Assembly (NCBI RefSeq): GCF_028435365.1
Contig: NZ_JAGTJJ010000096.1
Location: forward strand, 1 to 30,423
From: Polyangium jinanense
Lineage (GTDB): Bacteria; Myxococcota; Polyangia; Polyangiales; Polyangiaceae
Reading direction: 5' to 3'
Length of the DNA stretch: 30,423 nucleotides
A program made the position numbers and the translations under genes. Position 1 is the first letter of the stretch. Each line of letters opens with the position of its first letter. Positions 22,713-30,296 of this stretch are shown one piece after another. The notes under the pieces were generated by a model, which was not told where the DNA came from, ran no database searches, and saw only the letters and a list, made by a program, of their open reading frames with translations.

Positions 22713-24271
22713 GCGACGCTACGCGCCCGCAAGGGCTCGCCGCATGGATGGTGCTGAGCTTCCTGGGCGGCGCGGCCGTGATGAACGGGGAAATCGCCGC
22801 GGGCAGGCTGCTCGCGCCGCACCTGGGTACGAGCACCACGACGTGGGCGATGCTCATCGGCACGGTGCTCGGGAGCCTCGCGCTCGGCAACCTGCTCGGC
22901 GGCTGGCTCAGCGCGCGCGGCGCGGCCTCGCAGTGGATCGTGCGCCTGATGCTTGCGTCGTCGCTGCTCTTCGCGGCGCTGCCGCGCGTGGTGCCGTGGG
23001 TGCTCTCGTCGAGCCTCGCGCGCTTCCGCGCGGGGGGCGCCTCCTCGCTGGGGATGCTCGCGGCCATCACAGCCCTCGCCATCGCGCTCCCCATCGGCTC
23101 GCTGGGTGCACTGCCCCCGCTCGTGATGCACGCGGCCGGCAATGCGGGCGACGGTGAGGCGACCGGGAAACTCGGTCGCCTCGCCGGGCGGCTCTCGGCG
23201 CTGGGGACCCTCGGGAGCCTCGTGGGCACGTTCGGCGCGGGGCTCGTGCTCCTGCCTTGGCTGGGGACACGCGCGACGTTCGACGTGGCCGCGGTGCTGC
23301 TCTCGGTGAGCGCCGCGGTCTTCGGCTTTCGCGCCCGCGCCCGCCGCGAGGCCATCGTCGGGCTCTCGACCTCGACGCTGACCGTGGCTCTCTCCTTCGC
23401 GCCGCTGTCCACGCCGTCGCCCGCGCATGGGCGGCTGCTCTGGGCAGGCGAGTCGCGCCACAACCACATCGCGGTAGTCGAGCGCGGCGCCGAGCGGCAG
23501 ATCCGGGTCAACGACGGATTCGCCGTGCAATCGTTCGCGCGCCTCGACGGCGAGCTGCCCGTGCGCGACGTGTGGGCCTACTACGCCATGGCGCCGAGCT
23601 ACGGGACGCGGCCCAATCCAGAGCGTGTGCTGCTCCTCGGGCTCGGCGGCGGCACGTCGGCGGAGGTGTTCCGGCGGCTCTACCCGGCGGCGGCGGTGGT
23701 GGGCGTAGAGCTCGATGCGGCGGTGGTGGAGGCGGGCCGCAAGTGGCTCGGTTTCGAGTTACCCGAGGCCTCGGTGATCATCGACGACGCACGCCCCTTC
23801 CTCGAAGCCGAGGCCCAGCGCGCGCCGGGGACAAAGGACGTCATCGTGCTCGATGCGTTCCAGTTCCCGTACGTGCCCTTCCAGCTCGCGACGGTGGAGT
23901 TCTTCGCGGCGGCGCGGCGCTGCCTTTCACCGGGCGGCGTGCTCATGGTGAATGCGGGCCGTCACGGCGAGGAGCGCGGCGTGGTGCACGCGCTCGCGCG
24001 CACGCTCGCGCAGGTCTTCCCGCACGTGCAGGCGGCGGATCCGCCAAGCCGCTCGAACACGATCCTGGTGGCAACCGAGCACGCGCCCGCCGAGGCAGTC
24101 GGGGTGGCGGGGCTCTCGGTCTCGGCGCGGACGGCCGGCGTGCTGCGAGATCTCGCCGCGCGCCACGCCTCGATGCAGCCTGCGGCCTGGCCTACGGACA
24201 CGCCGGTGTTGACCGACGATCATGCGCCGGTCGAGTGGCTCACGGACAGGATCGTCTGGCGTGCGCTCTGA
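22709..24271 (+). CDS. Membrane-embedded spermidine-synthase-like (SpeE-family) protein
   Basis: 520 residues from ATG 22709. The first 240 residues contain about seven hydrophobic helices (AAWMVLSFLGGAAVMNGEIA, TWAMLIGTVLGSLALGNLLG, ...). The C-terminal 270 residues carry the Rossmann fold of polyamine synthases and methyltransferases: RVLLLGLGGGTSAEVFRRLY, AVVGVELDAAVVEAGRKWLG, VIIDDARPFLEAEA and VIVLDAFQFPYVP, where the Asp before AF matches the catalytic Asp of spermidine synthases. Fused membrane/SpeE proteins are widespread and mostly uncharacterised. It may use decarboxylated S-adenosylmethionine, but the substrate is unproven. Translationally coupled to a secreted protein upstream and overlapping a small membrane protein downstream. 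Confidence 0.85.
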   Translation: MSDATRPQGLAAWMVLSFLGGAAVMNGEIAAGRLLAPHLGTSTTTWAMLIGTVLGSLALGNLLGGWLSARGAASQWIVRLMLASSLLFAALPRVVPWVLSSSLARFRAGGASSLGMLAAITALAIALPIGSLGALPPLVMHAAGNAGDGEATGKLGRLAGRLSALGTLGSLVGTFGAGLVLLPWLGTRATFDVAAVLLSVSAAVFGFRARARREAIVGLSTSTLTVALSFAPLSTPSPAHGRLLWAGESRHNHIAVVERGAERQIRVNDGFAVQSFARLDGELPVRDVWAYYAMAPSYGTRPNPERVLLLGLGGGTSAEVFRRLYPAAAVVGVELDAAVVEAGRKWLGFELPEASVIIDDARPFLEAEAQRAPGTKDVIVLDAFQFPYVPFQLATVEFFAAARRCLSPGGVLMVNAGRHGEERGVVHALARTLAQVFPHVQAADPPSRSNTILVATEHAPAEAVGVAGLSVSARTAGVLRDLAARHASMQPAAWPTDTPVLTDDHAPVEWLTDRIVWRAL

Positions 24272-24740
24272 GCCCCAAAAGCTCGGCGACGTCCCAGGCC
24301 GGGCGCTGCTCCACCCATGGTCATACCTCGCGGCGGCAGCGCTCGCGTTCAACGTCTTCTGGCTGCGACGCAAGCATCCGGGGGTGGTGAGCGGCAAGCT
24401 CTCGGATCTGGCAATCTGCTTTCTCTTGCCGGTATTCCTGGTGGCCGCAGCGGAGTGGCTGCTCACGCTTGCGCGGCTGTGCGGCGGCCGCGTGGGGCCG
24501 CGCGTGGGCCCCCGTGGAATCTGGCTTTCGTGCGGCGTGAGCGTGGCGTATTTCGTGCTGTTGAAGACGTGGCCCGCGTTCACGGGCGTGCACCGGGCGC
24601 TGCTCGGGGTGCTGGATACGCCGTTCGGCGGGGGGAGATCGTTCCGGAACCTGGCAGATCCAACGGATCTGGTGGCACTCGTGATGGTGCCACTCAGCGC
24701 GTGGCATCTGGTGCGGGTGGCGGAACGTGAGGACGTCTAG
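24261..24740 (+). CDS. Small integral membrane protein, unknown function
   Basis: 159 residues from GTG 24261, overlapping the previous stop by 11 bp; this start is preferred because upstream codons only read the 3' end of that gene in another frame. Four hydrophobic segments are visible: SYLAAAALAFNVFWL, DLAICFLLPVFLVAAAEWLL, GIWLSCGVSVAYFVLL and DLVALVMVPLSAWHLV. A motif HPGVVSGKLSDLA lies between the first two; a similar GKLSD segment is found in uncharacterised multi-pass proteins of myxobacteria (from memory). Its tight overlap suggests it works with the spermidine-synthase-like protein, perhaps as a membrane partner. No catalytic motif is seen. Confidence 0.75.
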   Translation: MRSEPQKLGDVPGRALLHPWSYLAAAALAFNVFWLRRKHPGVVSGKLSDLAICFLLPVFLVAAAEWLLTLARLCGGRVGPRVGPRGIWLSCGVSVAYFVLLKTWPAFTGVHRALLGVLDTPFGGGRSFRNLADPTDLVALVMVPLSAWHLVRVAEREDV

Positions 24741-24764
24741 ACTTCCGGACCTCACCCACCCCAA

Positions 24765-24795
24765 CCCTCCCTCTCCACACCGTGGAGAGGGAGGG
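24765..24795 (+). terminator. Perfect 14-bp hairpin after the membrane-protein operon
   Basis: CCCTCCCTCTCCAC (24765-24778) pairs perfectly with GTGGAGAGGGAGGG (24782-24795) around a 3-nt loop, 24 bp after the operon's last stop. AGTTT follows, so it is a fair intrinsic terminator. The same C/T-rich dyad type also occurs as dispersed repeats in other bacteria, so it could be repeat-derived. Confidence 0.6.
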
Positions 24796-24840
24796 AGTTT
24801 CCGGCTCGATCCAGCGCCTTTCGCCCCCTCTCCGCCGCGC

Positions 24841-25097
24841 GCAGGTCCCTCGACCTCCGTCATCGGTCTTCGACCCCGTTCCCGCAGGTCGCGGGACCTC
24901 CCGGATCGGTGTGGGAACCCGTCCACGCAGGTCCCGGGACCTCCCGGATCGATGTTGCACTCCGTTCGCGCAGGTCCCGGGGACCTCCCGGATCGATGTT
25001 GCGCTCCGTGCGCGAAGGTCCCGGGACCTCCCGGTCGATGTTGCGCTCCGTTCGCGAAGGTCCCTCGACCTTCCCGAGCTGTGTCGGGTCGACGCCG
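24841..25097. repeat. Six-copy 43-bp tandem repeat with palindromic core
   Basis: Units begin (GCAGGTC or GAAGGTC) at 24841, 24884, 24927, 24970, 25014 and 25056, a period of 42-44 bp. Central copies read GCAGGTCCCGGGACCTCCCG followed by GATCGATGTTGCGCTCCGTT. The core AGGTCCCGGGACCT is a perfect 14-bp palindrome in the best copies; outer copies are more diverged, as expected for an array growing from its middle. Lengths are not multiples of three, so it is non-coding. There are no unique spacers, so it is not CRISPR. Confidence 0.85.
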
Positions 25098-25104
25098 CTG
25101 CGCT

Positions 25105-25401
25105 GGGGCGTTGCCCCAGGCCCCAGCAGGGGCTGTCCGCCCCTGCACCCGGACCAGCCAGGGGCTGGACCCAGGACGATGAACTGCGCGATGCGCAGTT
25201 CATCGCACAGGCCCGGTCGAGACCGGCGACGATCTCGCCAACCAAAACCAAGACAGCAGCGCTGACGTCTCGACGGGCGGGGCGGTCCACCGGCCTGCTG
25301 GGAGAACTGCGCTCTGCGCAGTTCTCCCACAAAAGGTCCAGCGCTTGCGCTGGTTCGGGTCGAGGGGCGAACAGCCCCCGCGGGGTCCGGGGCGGCGCCC
25401 C
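25105..25401. mobile_element. Inverted-repeat element with paired hairpins (MITE/REPIN-like)
   Basis: The left arm (from 25105, GGGGCGTTGCCCC) and the reverse complement of the right arm (ending 25401, GGGGCGCCGCCCC) align over about 85 bp, sharing GGGGCTGT, CGCCCCT, ACCCG, ACCAGC and GCTGGACC blocks. Each arm ends inward in a near-identical perfect hairpin: 25178-25204 (12-bp stem, GATGAACTGCGC) and 25300-25328 (13-bp stem, GGGAGAACTGCGC), both with 3-nt loops. About 95 bp lie between them. Two inverted REP-like hairpins inside longer inverted arms is the layout of REPINs and non-autonomous MITEs. No transposase is present, so movement would be in trans. Assignment is by structure alone. Confidence 0.6.
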
Positions 25402-25659
25402 GGCGAAGCGCCTCCCGGATGAGACCCATGCTCAGCCGCCGCGCGGCTTTCGCAGATTTGCGAGTCCTGGTGGCGGAAACGCTACTCGCGCACGCCATTC
25501 ACATGACGAAAACGTTTCGTCATGGTCCGAACGACAGGCAGGCAGAAAGAGATTGAGGGCTGCCTGCCGTCGCTGACCCCCTTTGCGTCTCTCGTCCCGC
25601 TGCGTGCGCGCGGGGTGGAGATGCTCGTTTCCTGAATCGCCACCGAAGGACACATCCAC

Positions 25660-27147
25660 ATGAAATCGCTTGTACGGCTCGTACCGCTGCTTCTTCTCCC
25701 CTTCGCCTCTGGCTGCCCCGACGACGCCCCCGTGCCGCCCCCGCCGGAGTGGACCTGCGACGCCCAGCGCTGGAGCGGCTCCGACGGCTGCGACTGCGGC
25801 TGTGGCGCGCCCGATCCGGACTGCGACGGCGCCGGCTCGGCCGAACCGGGCACCGGCGTCGACAACCCCGCCTGCAACGCCTGCTTCGACGCTGGCGGCA
25901 AAGCGCAGTCGTGCATCAGCGTGACCGCGGCACTCGAGGCGGCCGGCTTTATCGTCAGCCCGGCAGGCACCAGCGACGACGGCGCCGAGCTCTACGACCT
26001 CACGCTCCTGCAGCTGAACGATCACCAGGACGCGACGTCGGGCACCCACGAGCAGTATCTCACGCTCATCCACCGCGGCTTCGACCTGCCCATGAACTTG
26101 ATCTCCACGGGATACAGCAATTACCTCGGGTTTGATCAGGATGAGTTGACGACTCTTCTCAAGGGAAATCAGCTTGTTTTGGACAAGCGCTTCCACAACG
26201 GCAACGGCGACGACTTCTCCCACTTCACGCGCAAGCAGGTCGCCGACGATGCCCACGACGTCGTGGTGCGCCTGCACGACCTGTACACGAGCGCGTGGAT
26301 AGGCTCGGGCTTCAGCAACGGCGGCGTCGACATGGTGAGCTTCCGCCAGCACTACCCGAACGACGTCGACGCCACCGTCGCCTTCGGCGCCCCATTCATG
26401 GTGCCCGACGACGAGCGCTTCCTTTCGTTCTTCGACACCGTCGACGCTGCCTGCCAGGACCGCCTCGAGGCCATCCAGCACGTCGTGCTCGGCGCACAGC
26501 GCATGGCCGTCGAGCCCGCGGTGCAGGCGCTCTCCGCCGACGAGTTCGGCGACACCTTTACCCGCGTCGAGTCCGCGCGCGCCTTCGAGGCCGCCGCGCT
26601 CTCCTACCCGTGGCTGTTCTGGCAGTACTTCGGCACCCCCGACGACTGCGCCGGTCTGCCCGATCCGGCGACGGCGACGGCGGAGGATCTGACGTCGGCG
26701 TTCTTCAGCGTCACCAGCATCTTCGGCACCTACCCGATGTCCGACGCGTACCTGTCGTTCTTCGGCGCCTACTTCTACGAGGTGCAGCAGAGCAGCGGCT
26801 GGCCCGCCCTGCCGCGCGCCGCGCTCGTCGCGGAGGGCCTCATCCCCGAAGGCCTCGTCGACATGGAGCGCGGGCTCGTGCCCGAGGGCGTGACCGCGCC
26901 GGTGTTCGACGCCGCCGAGAACAGCTCGCTCGCGGAGTTTGCCCGCCTCGGGGACGGCGTCGCCTTCGTCTACTCCGACCAGGACCCGTGGGCGGCCGGC
27001 GCCGTCACCCCGGCGGCGATGAGCGGCAACATCCGCTTCAACGTCACGAGCGGCAACCACCTCGCGACGTTCTCGTCGCTCTCGGAGCCCGATCAGGCCG
27101 CGCTTACCGCCTTCCTCGAGGAGAAGCTCGGCATCGAGATTCCCTGA
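25660..27147 (+). CDS. Cys-rich lipoprotein of the S37 (PS-10-like) serine peptidase family
   Basis: 495 residues from ATG 25660. The N-terminus MKSLVRLVPLLLLPFASGC carries a lipoprotein signal with Cys19. Residues 33-85 are Cys-rich (DGCDCGCGAPDPDC), a motif found on many myxobacterial surface lipoproteins. The rest matches the S37 tripeptidyl-aminopeptidase type: LLQLNDHQDATSGTHEQYL, LISTGYSNYL, GFSNGG with nucleophile Ser219, and probable acid and base in YSDQDPW (Asp440 or Asp442) and SGNHLATF (His467). It should be exported, membrane-anchored and release short peptides from N-termini. All triad candidates are present. Codons 147-175 (about 26098-26185) are markedly less GC-biased than the rest. 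It stands alone, after a long repeat-filled leader. Confidence 0.85.
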   Translation: MKSLVRLVPLLLLPFASGCPDDAPVPPPPEWTCDAQRWSGSDGCDCGCGAPDPDCDGAGSAEPGTGVDNPACNACFDAGGKAQSCISVTAALEAAGFIVSPAGTSDDGAELYDLTLLQLNDHQDATSGTHEQYLTLIHRGFDLPMNLISTGYSNYLGFDQDELTTLLKGNQLVLDKRFHNGNGDDFSHFTRKQVADDAHDVVVRLHDLYTSAWIGSGFSNGGVDMVSFRQHYPNDVDATVAFGAPFMVPDDERFLSFFDTVDAACQDRLEAIQHVVLGAQRMAVEPAVQALSADEFGDTFTRVESARAFEAAALSYPWLFWQYFGTPDDCAGLPDPATATAEDLTSAFFSVTSIFGTYPMSDAYLSFFGAYFYEVQQSSGWPALPRAALVAEGLIPEGLVDMERGLVPEGVTAPVFDAAENSSLAEFARLGDGVAFVYSDQDPWAAGAVTPAAMSGNIRFNVTSGNHLATFSSLSEPDQAALTAFLEEKLGIEIP

Positions 27148-27300
27148 GGTCCCGTTTTTCCCGCCAGACGATCGACGGTCCGCCGTAGCTCAACACGAGT
27201 TTCACGGCTGCCGCCGAACCAGATGTGATTCGAATGGCGGACGCGCATGGCTTGCTGTCAAGAGCGGCCGGCCGCGTCGACGGAATGATCACGATAAGCT

Positions 27301-27354
27301 GCGCCGAGCGTCGAAAGCGCCTCGAGGAGCGAGGCCCCTCGCGACGCTCGGCGC
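27301..27354. terminator. Large compound hairpin between convergent genes
   Basis: GCGCCGAGCGTCG (27301-27313) pairs perfectly with CGACGCTCGGCGC (27342-27354), and inside it GCCTCG pairs with CGAGGC. It lies between the stops of two converging genes (27147 and 27390), so it probably ends transcription from both sides. There is no T tract. Nothing else is recognised in this 242-bp gap. Confidence 0.5.
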
Positions 27355-27389
27355 GGTGCTCCGTGGTATGGCCCTCGGGGCCGTGGTGT

Positions 27390-28016
27390 TCACGGAGCTT
27401 GTTCCTCCGCGGGCTCCTCCGCGCCGTGGCATTGCGAGAAGAGTTTGGCACTGCCGCACGGACAGGGGGCCTCGTCGCGCATGGCGGACGGCCCCCCGAG
27501 CTTTGCTTCGTCGATGGATCGGAACTCGGCGTCGGGCGGCAAGCGGTACGGGATACGACCCGTCGCCAAGCCGAAGACGTCGCCCGGCGCGGCGTCGACG
27601 ATATTCGTGCCCCAACGTTGCAGCAAGGTCGGTTCCCAGCTGCCGCCGTGCTCGCCCGTGACTGGGTTGTACGTATTCGTGCCGTATCTGAAGGCGATGT
27701 GCTGCCCTTCCACGCGCCACTCGCCAGGGACGACGCCGCGATTGCCTGGATACCAGAGGTAACATCGACCGTTCGGATCGTAGTACTCGGCCTGATTTCC
27801 GTGCGAGGGATCGTAGAATAGGACGGTCTTCCCGCTGTATGCGAAGGAGGAGGCGGTGCCGGACTCGGCCTTCGGCGGTGCAAGCGCCTTCGCCCCCGAT
27901 CTTCGAGGAGCCACGGGGACCGGCTTCTCGTCCGAGCTTGCCTTACGCTTGCTGGCGAGGAGGAAGTAGGTGGCGATCGCCACGACCACAACGATACCGA
28001 GGTAGAGGGGATCCAT
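27390..28016 (-). CDS. Membrane-anchored protein with C-terminal SEC-C zinc motif
   Basis: 208 residues from ATG 28016. One N-terminal transmembrane helix (YLGIVVVVAIATYFLLAS, about 5-22) is followed by a basic, Pro-rich linker. A middle domain (about 65-130) is rich in aromatic residues and Gly: TVLFYDPSHGNQAEYYDPNG, RCYLWYPGNRG, EWRVEGQHIAFRYG, resembling small secreted domains that bind a surface ligand. The C-terminus CPCGSAKLFSQCHG (185-198) is a complete SEC-C motif (CxC-x8-CH) that binds one zinc, as in SecA tails and many unrelated proteins. Topology is odd: SEC-C motifs are normally cytoplasmic, so the soluble part may face the cytoplasm. Divergent from the chemotaxis receptor. Confidence 0.8.
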   Translation of the reverse strand: MDPLYLGIVVVVAIATYFLLASKRKASSDEKPVPVAPRRSGAKALAPPKAESGTASSFAYSGKTVLFYDPSHGNQAEYYDPNGRCYLWYPGNRGVVPGEWRVEGQHIAFRYGTNTYNPVTGEHGGSWEPTLLQRWGTNIVDAAPGDVFGLATGRIPYRLPPDAEFRSIDEAKLGGPSAMRDEAPCPCGSAKLFSQCHGAEEPAEEQAP

Positions 28017-28183
28017 CGTGAACGGTCTCCGGTGGCAGCGTCGATCGCGACTAACACGGCTCCGTCGCGGGGTCTAGTCGCCGGACCGGTATGTCTACAG
28101 GCGGCGGCGGGGGGCGGAAGTGATCTTTTCGATACACCCCTGGATCTCAGCGTGTCCTTACGGTACTGATACCTGGGGTGACC

Positions 28184-29665
28184 ATGATGCAAGGCTTCCT
28201 CAGAGGTAGGATCGGCCGCCTGCTCGGTATCCTCCTTCTCCTCACCGCAATCGTCGGCGGCGTCGGCTCTTGGTACGTCCGCAGTGTATCCAATGAGCTT
28301 TCGGTGCTCGCCTCCCAGAATCTACAGGCATCCGTCCACCTCTCCGGCGCCGAGCGTAACTTGTGGGAACTGCGCTTCACGCTCCCCAATTACGTGCTCG
28401 AGGACATCACCACGCGCGAAGAAATCGCCGCGACGAGCGCCAAGCGGATCACGCAGATCGAGGAGCACCTCGCGGCCTACACAGCGCTACCGCTCTCCGA
28501 CGAGGAACGAAACCACCTCGACGCATGGCAGCGCGCGTTCTCCGCTCTCCTCCGCACGAGACCTCACTATTTCGATCTCGTCGACGCGGGCAAGATCGAG
28601 GAGGCCAAGGCCTACCGCGCACAAGAGACGAACCCCCACGCGGCGCAAGCGGTCCTCACGCTCTCGAAGCTCATCGAGGCCCAGCAAGCGTTGGCCCAGG
28701 AGCGGGAAGCACGCGCCCGAACAGCCGCAACCAGGGCGATCTGGAGCATGCTCGCCCTTGTCCTCACCGCGCTCGGTATGGGCTTCGTGCTGAGCCGCGC
28801 GCTCACGCGGGAAATCGCCGATGTGCGTAGCAGCCTGCAACGCTCGTCGAGCGATCTGGAGGCGACCGCCGCGACGCTTCTGACGGGCGCGCGCGAGCTT
28901 TCCGCCGCAGCCACCGAGGTCAGCACCACACTCCAAGCGCTGCTCATGGCGTCCAAGCAAATCGCCGATTCGACGCGGGGCGTGGCCGCCATCGCGAGGG
29001 AGACCGGCGCGAGGGCACGCAACGGCGACGAGGTGGTCAAACGCGCCCAGGAGGGCCTCGCGATCATGCGCGCGAGGGTCGACGAAATCGTCAAGCGCAT
29101 GGGCCATCTCGGCCAGAGCTCGGAGCAAATCGGCGGGATCGTCGATATCATCAACGAGCTGAGCGAACAGACCAACATCCTCTCGATCAACGCCGCCATC
29201 GAGGCCGTCAACGCAGGCGAGGTGGGGCTGCGCTTCGGCACGGTCGCCCAAGAGATCCGCGGGCTGGCAAGCCGCGTCGGCAGCTCGGCCCGCGGCATTC
29301 GGGAATTGACGGAGACTGTTCGCGACGCGGCCACCCAGACGACGAGAGCAACCGACGAGGGCACAAGGGCCGTCGCGGCCATCGTTCACGAATTCGGCAA
29401 TGTCCTCGAGTCGTTCGAACGCATCAACGGGCAGGTCAGCGCCACGACGACGGCGGCGCGCGAAATCGAGACAAGCACGAAGCACCAGACGACAGCCGTG
29501 GCGCAGGTCAATGCCTCCATGACGGAGCTCGCGCGGGCCGCAAAGGATACCGAAAAGAGCTCACAGGAGATGTCGCAGACCTGCGCAGAGCTGCGCGAAG
29601 TCGCGCGCCGCCTCGCTGAATTGACGGGCGCAACGCAAGATGCGTCTACGCGGCCGGCAGCGTAG
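28184..29665 (+). CDS. Methyl-accepting chemotaxis protein
   Basis: About 493 residues. The start is uncertain between GTG 28178, ATG 28184 and ATG 28187; all give the same product plus or minus three residues. Transmembrane helix 1 (about 10-32) and helix 2 (about 187-204) enclose a 150-residue helical ligand-binding domain of the four-helix-bundle type (SVHLSGAERNLWELRFTLPN...). The cytoplasmic part is a methylation and signalling helix with the hairpin tip NILSINAAIEAVNAGEVGLR followed by FGTVAQEIRGLASRVG, the CheW/CheA contact segment, here slightly divergent from the usual NLLALNAAIEAARAGE. No che genes are nearby, so it is an orphan receptor feeding a pathway elsewhere. It probably senses a small extracytoplasmic ligand. 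Confidence 0.92.
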   Translation: MMQGFLRGRIGRLLGILLLLTAIVGGVGSWYVRSVSNELSVLASQNLQASVHLSGAERNLWELRFTLPNYVLEDITTREEIAATSAKRITQIEEHLAAYTALPLSDEERNHLDAWQRAFSALLRTRPHYFDLVDAGKIEEAKAYRAQETNPHAAQAVLTLSKLIEAQQALAQEREARARTAATRAIWSMLALVLTALGMGFVLSRALTREIADVRSSLQRSSSDLEATAATLLTGARELSAAATEVSTTLQALLMASKQIADSTRGVAAIARETGARARNGDEVVKRAQEGLAIMRARVDEIVKRMGHLGQSSEQIGGIVDIINELSEQTNILSINAAIEAVNAGEVGLRFGTVAQEIRGLASRVGSSARGIRELTETVRDAATQTTRATDEGTRAVAAIVHEFGNVLESFERINGQVSATTTAAREIETSTKHQTTAVAQVNASMTELARAAKDTEKSSQEMSQTCAELREVARRLAELTGATQDASTRPAA

Positions 29666-29689
29666 CCTTGATCGGGCGATAGGCGCAGC

Positions 29690-29756
29690 GGGAGCGGGAG
29701 CGGAGGCGGAGGCGGAGGCGCAAACGCAAACGCAAACGCAAACGCAAACGCAAACG
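29690..29756. repeat. Hexanucleotide microsatellite between convergent genes
   Basis: GGAGCG/GGAGGC-type hexamers (29690-29720) pass directly into six perfect copies of CAAACG (29721-29756). It lies between the receptor stop (29665) and the sigma-factor stop (29765) and is prone to slippage. Read on the minus strand it would encode a Leu/Arg run, but no gene uses it. Confidence 0.8.
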
Positions 29757-29764
29757 CAGGCGGA

Positions 29765-30256
29765 TCAGGCGAGCGCGAGCCTTTGCAGGTGCCGTCGGGC
29801 GAGGGAGATGCGGGCGTAGGCGGTCTTCGTCTTGAGGCCGAGCGCTTCGGCGATCTCCCGGATCGAACGGCCCTCCAGGTACGGCACGACCACCGCACGG
29901 ATGCGCGGGCCGATCTTCAAGAGAAAGCGCTTCAGCCGGAACAGCCCATACGTCGCCTGCAAGAGCATATCGGGCGACGACGCGTCGTCCTGCTCCTGCT
30001 CGGGACATTCCTCCGCAAGCCCCGTGAAGACCTCTCGCTCATGACGCGCGAGCTTTCGATAATTGCTCGCACGGTTGAGCCCGATCACCACGAGCCACGG
30101 CCGCGCCTGCTCCGGCGTGACCAGACATTCGAGGCGTCGCCACGCCGTGACGAAGACCTCCTGGACGACATCCTCCACGTCACTGGAGGGGATGGCCTGC
30201 TTGAGAAGCAGGCGGCGAAGAAAATCGCGGTGTTCGAGGTAAAGGCGGCCGAGCAA
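29765..30256 (-). CDS. ECF-like sigma factor whose 5' end abuts a group II intron
   Basis: 163 residues if translated from TTG 30256; the frame stays open and protein-like upstream to the intron boundary at 30297 (VHPPPANFTASHALLGRLYL), without an ATG. Region 2 is RLYLEHRDFLRRLL...DVEDVVQEVFVTAWRR (about 4-41) and WLVVIGLNRASNYRKLARHE. Region 4 is FLLKIGPRIRAVVVPYLEGR followed by SIREIAEALGLKTKTAYARI. No anti-sigma gene is seen. The conserved region begins right after the predicted 3' splice site, so the normal start codon probably lies in the 5' exon beyond the intron, and expression from the natural start may depend on splicing. Confidence 0.75.
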   Translation of the reverse strand: MLGRLYLEHRDFLRRLLLKQAIPSSDVEDVVQEVFVTAWRRLECLVTPEQARPWLVVIGLNRASNYRKLARHEREVFTGLAEECPEQEQDDASSPDMLLQATYGLFRLKRFLLKIGPRIRAVVVPYLEGRSIREIAEALGLKTKTAYARISLARRHLQRLALA

Positions 30257-30296
30257 GGCGTGCGACGCCGTAAAGTTTGCCGGCGGCGGATGGACG

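Larger units (their letters stand above)
24741..25659. other. Repeat-rich intergenic region without a convincing gene
   Basis: About 920 bp. It holds, in order, a terminator-like hairpin, a six-copy 43-bp array, a 297-bp inverted-repeat element and about 260 bp of leader before the lipoprotein gene; each is listed separately. Frames open through it on both strands only because of repeat and GC content; they decode low-complexity Arg/Gly/Ser peptides. Confidence 0.7.

Noticed and set aside
24841..25097. CRISPR array or coding repeat
   Set aside because: The whole 43-bp unit is conserved, with no spacers, and its length is not a multiple of three; no cas genes are present.
27104..28192. 362-codon minus-strand frame spanning the SEC-C gene and the convergent hairpin
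   Set aside because: Low-complexity Ser/Arg/Pro composition; it overlaps the SEC-C gene, which has clear motifs, and reads through the 27301-27354 hairpin.
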